In this document: positions 55,169 to 64,000 of the stretch, piece by piece
Position numbering within the stretch: the stretch's first letter is position 1
Layout: every line of letters starts with the position of its first letter
NCBI RefSeq assembly: GCF_048128805.1
Contig: NC_136008.1
Span: forward strand, 13,349,072 to 13,413,071
DNA from: Centroberyx gerrardi
Lineage: Eukaryota; Chordata; Actinopteri; Beryciformes; Berycidae
DNA: 64,000 nucleotides
Reading direction: 5' to 3'
Program-made: the position numbers and the translations under genes
Notes under the pieces: model-generated
The model's database searches: none
What the model was told of the DNA's origin: nothing
The model's input: only the letters and a program-made list of their open reading frames with translations

Positions 55169-56627
55169 GAGGGGGTTGTCCTCTCTGCAAGCTGTGCATG
55201 CCAGAAGGCCAACCATTCTTCTGGGAACGGAGAGATGGTAAAAGAGATAGGAATGAGGGTGGGTGGACCTACGGAGAGCAAAGTGAGAGGAATGAGATCT
55301 GAGGGAGAGATGGGGGAGAGGGTTAGGGAAGATATGGCACACAGATTATAAAAAAAAGAAAAAAATGAAAAGGAGACAGAGTGTAAAGTTCATAGGAAAG
55401 AAAACATGAGAGCACAGACTAGTTCAGACATGAAAGCAGTGAGTCTGTGAGTGTGAGAAAACTAGTTATTTTTATTATTTATTTATTTAGCACAAAAGAG
55501 TAATTCAAACAAAATATCCATAATGTATACCAACATCATAAAGAGCATGTGCAAGGAAGACCAAAGAAACCCTGAGGGGCTTATGGAGTGTCTCCCTTAA
55601 TAACAATCATACATAATTACAATATAGTATAATGAAACCCCAAAAAAGTTTAGAAAGAACAAAACAATATAAACAAATCAATAGGTAAAGTAATACTGTT
55701 AAACTTAATACTATTACTGTTAGAAAATAAGTAAAAGAATATTAAAAGAAACCGAAAAGAAAAGGAAAAGCAGAGTAAAGGAATAAAGAGAGAAAACAAC
55801 AACTACAAAAAAAGGAAAAGATTAGTTAACATGAAGTAATTAATACCAAAAAAGAGACAGCAGTATGATCACCTCAGTAAACATGATGATTGTGAAATAA
55901 ATACTGTTTGACAGCTTTTTTAAACAGATTGGGTGTGAGATCAAAGACATGAGGGGGGAGCTGATTGAAAGCTTTGCCTCCTCTAAAATGAAGACTAAAC
56001 TGAGACATGGATGTTCGAGTAAGAGGCAACAAAAGTTGTCTCTTACATCTTGTATTGTAACTATGATTTTCCTCACTTCTTCTGAAGAAGCTATTGAACG
56101 TAGAGGGAAGCTGATGATAAATTGCTTTGAAGACAAGTTTACTTGAAAGATGCTGAGTATAGATCATTTCTAAGTAAGTTGCATGTGAAATGATTCGAAC
56201 GCAACGTTTTTGAAGGAGAGAGATAGGACTCAGCTGGGTAGGATGGGTGCTAGCCCAAATGACGTTGCAATAATTAATGCAAAGATAAATCATAGAGTAG
56301 TAGGCCTACAACATCTGAGTAGTTTTTTTGTCCAGAGTGGCAGGCTTCTAATGGAGGAAGAAAAATGAAATGTCAGCATTCAGGGAAAATAATTGTCACA
56401 CTCCTCTGTCCCAAGTTTCAGACAGGCGAGCAGTGAGCTGCTGATGCCATTTGGTAAAATATAATTAAGGGAATAAGACAAACGTTATAGTGTAACAACG
56501 TACCGATGGTTGATATGTATGTGGAGTTGAAGTTGTCCTCAGCAAAACGGATGATCAGACATGTTTTGCCCACTCCGCTGTCCCCGATGAGTAACAATTT
56601 GAAAAGGAAATCATACTTTTTCGCCAT
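51958..56627 (-). CDS. rab13: Ras-related small GTPase Rab13
   Basis: Rab13 controls exocytic and recycling traffic at tight junctions and the trans-Golgi. Exons, minus strand: 56504-56627, 54702-54762, 54173-54233, 53988-54065, 53012-53101, 52492-52557, 52179-52229, 51958-52029; 603 nt, 200 residues (human 203). Nucleotide-binding motifs: GDSGVGKT (15-22), effector-region STIG (39-42), WDTAGQE (62-68), NKCD (121-124), ETSAK (149-153). The N-terminus [18 protein letters not shown] with [12 protein letters not shown] is Rab13-like rather than Rab8-like. The C-terminus CVLL (197-200) is a CAAX-type geranylgeranylation site. Linked to rps27 head to head, as in human. The 1.7-kb first intron holds a LINE fragment, and the acceptor of exon 52179-52229 abuts a microsatellite. 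Confidence 0.96.
52230..52371. repeat. compound (GATA/GACA)n-(GA)n microsatellite
   Basis: Imperfect GATA, GACA and ATAGA units from about 52230 to 52332, then pure GA to 52371. On the minus strand it is a TC/TATC tract ending directly at the acceptor of rab13 exon 52179-52229. Confidence 0.9.
53465..53925. repeat. interspersed repeat rich in GACTTG units, rab13 intron
   Basis: Clusters of GACTTG, ACTTGA and TTGACTTGACTTTG occur near 53478-53515 and 53805-53920, ending CTGACTTGGTCACACCTCTG. This composition is typical of a common fish DNA-transposon-derived repeat; borders are approximate. Confidence 0.5.
55126..55160. repeat. (GA)n microsatellite
   Basis: Pure GA dinucleotide run in the first intron of rab13. 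Confidence 0.9.
55860..56300 (-). mobile_element. non-LTR retrotransposon (LINE) 3' ORF2 fragment
   Basis: A 139-codon minus-strand ORF starts [16 protein letters not shown] and continues [21 protein letters not shown] and [11 protein letters not shown]. This is the typical post-reverse-transcriptase C-terminal pattern of L2/CR1-like LINEs (YCN.VW, QK..RII, YNTR, WN.LP). No reverse transcriptase core is present, so it is a 5'-truncated copy in rab13 intron 1. A TTATTTATTTATTTA run at about 55466-55490 may mark its tail. Confidence 0.75.
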
Positions 56628-57229
56628 GGTTGGAGCTATTCCTCAAAGTTAAAACACAGCCAGCTGGGGGGGAAAAAAAGTTGGGATTGTCTCTTTCAGA
56701 AAGATCCTTTTCATCGACGTTGTGTTTTATTCTTGACTGTAGCTTCTCTTCAACGTGTCATTAAAATGAAACAGACTTTGTAAAGAACAGTTTGCTGCTC
56801 CATGTACGAGTGGATCTTCTTTTCCCCCTTTTCCCTTCAAACTTGTCACCGGTAAATTCCGATCCCCCTCAGCGCCTCTGCCCTGTTTGGACTGTAAAGA
56901 AATACACTTTATCCAAAGTTTAGTGCCTCGTCTCGGATCAGCCGTCAGGCCTAATCACCAAGACTATTCACTTCTCATCTTGCTTTCCTCCAAGGGTCAA
57001 TATCAGTCAGTTTACATCCATTTCATAAAAACATACCGGGGTGGCTACGTTTTTCTTTTTTTTTTTCGCCCCCCAAAAAACTTGCTGTCGGCCCAGAGCC
57101 ACTGGAAGGCTACGTAGTGAGGAGGCAGTGCTCAGGACCCGAGGCTCAGACTGCAGACACCCGACACGGACAGCAGATGGCACGTTTTGCTCAGACAAGC
57201 CCCGACCAAAAATAACTATAACGCTACTG

Positions 57230-57760
57230 TAATATTCCTTTAGGGACTTACAGTGTGTCTGTGGTTCTCAATAATGAGTTTATAGTGGCATTTCGTAGCT
57301 ACTTTATGGGATATTTGATCCCCTTTAATATCACTTTAATATCCTATAGGGCCTAATAGTTTTGCTGTGATAGACTATAGCTTATCATTCAAAAGGGTAT
57401 TACAGGACTACTATAGTTAGAGAATCATCTTAATGTCTTACTTAGATAATCATAACAACTCTACATACAACACAATGCCACTCAAAAGTCCACTTAATTA
57501 TTCATCGTGATACTTACTACTATTTTACTTACCCTATGAAAAGAACTATAGTAATCATATTACATTTTGCAAGCCTACTATACAAATATCATAGCAACAT
57601 TTTAAAATAGGCTATCATCCAGCGACTAAGTGAAACCACACCTAATTGTAATATCATAGGAGTTAAGAAATGCCATAAAGTAGCCTATGATTAATTCACC
57701 TACTGATTAGCCTACCATAGAGACATTATAAATCCATATAGGAATATTATAAGAGTGATT
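57230..57760. other. AT-rich intergenic stretch, possible MITE
   Basis: Between the head-to-head rab13 and rps27 genes. Short inverted ends (TAATATTCCT at about 57229 and AGGAATATTA at about 57747) and many palindromic CTATAG-like motifs suggest an old non-autonomous element. No coding potential is seen. Confidence 0.3.
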
Positions 57761-57966
57761 TTTTCGGTGTGGTTGGATCTGCATTAAAGAAGCAAATCCA
57801 AGCTAATAAAAGCAGAATGAAGATGACTATATTAACTGTTGACAGGTGGAAATCAGTAGGTGTGGAAAGTTTCAGAAACTGTACAATACGAGGGCTGTTA
57901 CGTAGTTTTGACCTCACTGTTTTTTGACCTCACCAACATGGACCACATGGCTTTCCATACCTTTTA

Positions 57967-58032
57967 TTTCCGGGTCTTGCCCGTCAGCCAACAGTTTCCG
58001 GTGTGTCGTGTGGCCCGGTGGTTTCTTTCCGG
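57967..58032 (+). promoter_or_regulatory. rps27 promoter with three TTTCCGG motifs and a 5' TOP-like start
   Basis: TTTCCGG occurs at 57967-57973, 57995-58001 and 58026-58032, each an inverted CCGGAA ETS/GABP core as in many ribosomal-protein promoters. The last overlaps CTTTCC (58025-58030), a pyrimidine tract suited to a terminal oligopyrimidine start 29 bases before the ATG. Confidence 0.55.
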
Positions 58033-58053
58033 CCGAGCTCCAAACACGCAGCC

Positions 58054-60858
<2,805 letters not shown>

Positions 60859-61088
60859 ATTGACCAGAGATGGTTGGACGCCGTCGGGGGAGAGAAAGAA
60901 CAGAACTTGATGCTTATCAAGTGACACTGCCAAGGAACTGACGAAGCAAGGGGAAATGGGAGGAGAAGGAAAAAGCAGAATCATGTAATGTAATACAGGA
61001 AGCAGTGTATCTACAGTATGTGCAGAGAGAAGTACCTCGGTCTAGTGAGGCCTTACCAACACCCTTCACCCACTTGTCTTTCTCTCTT

Positions 61089-61094
61089 AATAAA
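61089..61094 (+). terminator. rps27 poly(A) signal
   Basis: AATAAA 230 bases after the rps27 stop codon, upstream of a T-rich stretch. Confidence 0.7.
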
Positions 61095-61695
61095 CCTAGT
61101 TTCTTTTTTTGGTAAAAGAATCTTGCATGTTTTTCATCCAGTTTCCTATTCTTTTTCTATCGAAGGTTCTTAACGTGTCATTTGTCTACTGACAGACACA
61201 TTTGTCAGCTTAGGACCCCTCAGGATATAAGGATACACAAAATCTGTTGGTAAAGTTCAGGGAATTTGAGGACATATGTACTATAGTTACTCTGGCATGT
61301 GTTGTCCTCTAAGCACATGGACGTGTTTGTCTCCACAGCATTTTGTGCAGATTGATTTGCCATGCATTTGTTTGGCAGTACACCATTAATTGACCAATCA
61401 CAAACTGTTTACAGCAAGGCGAGAGTATGCTCTTGCAGATATTCTCCAACAGATGCTCAGCAGCACTATAGATTTATGTAAATTCTCTTTGAAAACACCA
61501 GACAGGTTCTAGGAAGCGATGCACACTGTGGCTGAGATTGCAAATTGCATCCAAGAAGCCATCCTATCCTCTCCTACTCAGAGTTTATGGTTGCACTTTG
61601 CAAAATTGAATATTGAGTGATGCATATTAGTTCTGGTCAGAAATCCAGACTCTATAAATATATATATCTGCCAAGTGAGTGCCACAGTGAGGCAA
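61095..61695. other. short region between convergent rps27 and nup210l
   Basis: No coding exon or clear repeat is seen. The convergent 3' ends lie about 600 bases apart. Confidence 0.5.
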
Positions 61696-61700
61696 ACATT

Positions 61701-61706
61701 TTTATT
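61701..61706 (-). terminator. nup210l poly(A) signal
   Basis: AATAAA on the minus strand (TTTATT on plus), about 35 bases beyond the stop codon. Confidence 0.55.
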
Positions 61707-61739
61707 AGAGGTAGAGAGTGTGCAGTGAGTGACGTCATG

Positions 61740-63827
61740 TCAGCTCCTGCTCCAGAGCCAGCGGCGTCTGCGCAGCGCCTGCTCTCTGTCTGAATAGGGG
61801 TTGATCCAGGGAAAGCCAACACTGCTGCCGCCGCTGTCCACTGCTTGTAAAACACAGCACACAGCGATCTGACACTTTAATGCTTTCATGATGGAACTTG
61901 TTTGTGAATTGACATGTGCCTGCAAGTCTCTCTGGCGAAAATGAGATAAGGGAGGATTTTTTGTGAACTTGTCCACCAGATGGACACTTAATATCGATGG
62001 AGCCTAGGACAGATAGGTAGAGTAACAGAGACTATTGTTAAAGGTGTGTGATCTATACTCACAGATATTGTTTGGGATTGTGGGGCTGTAGATCATCGGC
62101 ACAGTCTGCGTACGTGACAGCATTGAGTTGTACACTAAATAAAGAAAAAAATCAAATCGGGGGGAGCATTCCCATGACAACACAACTTTATAGTTGCTAT
62201 GGTGACGTTTTCCTTGTGTCTTGCTTGTATATTGGACAAGGCTTGCAAATAAAATAATAAATAAATGAAGATGTGATTCTGATGTCCTCATTTCTGGTTA
62301 TTGAATGACTAATATAGAATGTGTATTTTCATGTCGTACATATTCTGCATTCATTCATTCTTTGTCAGTAAGTTCTACCACTGCTATTTTACACACCCTA
62401 ATTTTCCCTTCACTTTTCATTCATACATTCTACATAACTGCCATATTGTTTATGTTCTAGTTTTCTTTGCGGTATCCTATTACTATTTGTTGCTACGATG
62501 ACCCAATATCCCCACACAGGTCATTTATTCTAATGAATGAGAAGCTGGGAGTCAGTGGTAATTACAGCACAGCTATCAATCCCTTTAGCTGTAGAATATA
62601 CTGTACATGTAGCTATCAGTAAAGGCAAGTGTACATACCTATGACTAAGGTAGCAGTGATGGCCAAAACTACAAATATAGCAAACACCAGGATGAGCTGG
62701 AAGTCCCGGAGCTGAAGAAGAGGCCCTTCGTCTACACGAACCAGACCCATCTCTCCTGGACACACACAACAAAGACTAGCTGATGTTTTTGCTGCCTGGC
62801 ACAGGCAGATAATTACAGTTGTGTGTGAACCTCCGAGTCTGACCTGTGGACATTTGGCTGCCTGTCAGTATGGTCACCGTGACGATGTGCATCTGCTGGG
62901 TGAGATTGCTGAGTAGAATGATATTGGTGGGACGGGACAGAGCCTGAGCGCTGTCCTGTGAGGCGGAGACAGACAGCACCAGTGAGGAGCTCTCTTCTGA
63001 GTATCTGGGCTCAGACAGCACCACTTCCAGGCTGTCGCTGTGGAACTGAACCCAACGGGAAACATGGTGGTCAGACAGACAGCAGAGTGTAGCGCACAGG
63101 GCAGATGGTGTCCCTGGAACACAGCTGTGAACCAGTTCTCATATCTACATGTGCACAGTTATTAAGTGTTTTTTTTTTTTTTTGCCAATTTTGAGTCTCT
63201 GCAGACTACAGTGACTGGCTGCATATAGAAGCAGGCATCCCAACCACTTGTATTGCCCACACACTGAGCTTATTCATGCCAGAGCTGTAGATGCACATAC
63301 ATACAGTATATCATAGTGGGTCACAGAACGTGCTTTAAAGTCACATTGAAATGAAAAACAACTTTTGCATCTTTAGCTCATTCTATCATACTCTACACAT
63401 ATTTAACATATTTATGCCACAAAAATGACAAAAATCTATTTTCTTGTATTTTATATCAAAATCTCATTACTTTTACTTCCTGAACAACAGAAAATCTTTG
63501 TACCAGGAGGCATTCATAAAAATTCCAACCAATAAAACCATCACAGATTTTTTAACAATCCCACACCTCTGCCCTTTCCATCAAACTACCTTTCTCTCCC
63601 TAACTGATATCCCATTGGTTTACACTTTTGAATGATTTGTCCCTGTCTTATGTCCCACCCCAACATCCTGTTTCAACACGAAATACATCACATTAAGGAA
63701 GCAAGATGCTCTCAAAATGTGGTGTAATTGTGACTTTCAGTACTTGCTAAGACTTTGAATTGACTCAAAGCAACATGTACACCTCATTAAAGAGTTTTCA
63801 AAGTCTGTGTTAACAAATGTGTGTGTA

Positions 63828-63885
<58 letters not shown>

Positions 63886-64000
63886 TGTGTGCGTGACCCA
63901 CCTTGAGGGATGAAAGCATGTCCTTGGTGCCCATCACAGTGAGCTCGGCCCTGGGCTGCGGGCCAGTCAGGGACAGGGCCGACACGGGGCAGTGGAACGC
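61740..64000 (-). CDS. nup210l: gp210-type nuclear pore membrane glycoprotein, C-terminal part (probable NUP210L)
   Basis: Exons, minus strand: 63902-64000 (cut by the window edge), 62844-63045, 62639-62755, 62063-62134, 61740-61843; 594 nt, 197 residues to the stop, all phases matching. The visible part is a luminal segment (SLTGPQPRAELTVMGTKDML; NIILLSNLTQQMHIVTV), then a single hydrophobic segment, FQLILVFAIFVVLAITATLV, then a cytosolic tail of about 58 residues with an Arg cluster and the end WLWSRS. A luminal body, one TM and a tail of this length fit gp210/NUP210 proteins. The gene symbol rests on position: human RAB13(-), RPS27(+), NUP210L(-) have the same order and strands. NUP210 itself or another type I protein cannot be excluded. 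The last acceptor is a NAGNAG (61843 or 61840). Confidence 0.65.
63813..63883. repeat. (GT)n microsatellite
   Basis: Long GT run in the nup210l intron, close to the donor of exon 63902-64000. Confidence 0.95.

Overview
This is nuclear genomic DNA from a ray-finned (teleost) fish. It has split genes with GT-AG introns, dense (CA)n, (GATA)n and (GA)n microsatellites, tRNA-derived SINEs, a LINE 3' fragment and TTAA-flanked MITE-like elements. The proteins are vertebrate, and their order matches human chromosome 1q21-q22. All identifications come from reading translations and from memory of the families; no database search was run.

Layout, left to right: (1) 1-1.6 kb, minus, the 5' half of dap3 (mitochondrial ribosomal protein mS29), running off the left edge. 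(2) 6.3-18.85 kb, plus, a complete 12-exon ASH1L-family gene encoding about 2029 residues. (3) 22.1-36.1 kb, minus, rusc1 (RUN and SH3 adaptor, 1904 residues, or 1909 with a candidate 15-nt microexon). (4) 36.4-40.8 kb, minus, fdps (farnesyl diphosphate synthase, 358 residues). (5) 41.1-48.4 kb, minus, fam189b/entrep3 (four-TM PPxY protein, 751 residues). (6) 51.8-56.7 kb, minus, rab13 (200 residues). (7) 58.0-61.1 kb, plus, rps27 (84 residues). (8) 61.7-64 kb, minus, the C-terminal end of a gp210-type nucleoporin, called nup210l from its tail topology and position. For every complete gene the exon lengths sum to a multiple of three with matching phases, so the models are internally consistent.

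The main result is the ASH1L-family gene. It keeps the N-terminal block, AT-hooks, a DSGIGTD degron and short ASH1L signatures on both sides of the catalytic region. The exons for AWS-SET-postSET, and then for bromodomain, PHD and BAH, are absent, and there is no room for them in the short introns. The reading frame stays open to a recognisable ASH1L-like C-terminus. It therefore looks like an expressed, non-catalytic ASH1L paralogue whose composition resembles SETBP1. Other leads are a pair of H/ACA snoRNA-like repeats in rps27 introns, a rusc1 microexon that can pair with an inverted copy of itself, an in-frame mitochondrial-type leader ahead of fdps exon 2, and a missing Walker A exon in dap3.

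The genes are independent housekeeping or signalling genes, not an operon. What links them is conserved synteny: fam189b-fdps-rusc1-ash1l-dap3 (human 1q22) lies next to rab13-rps27-nup210l (human 1q21.3), with the intervening human genes missing.
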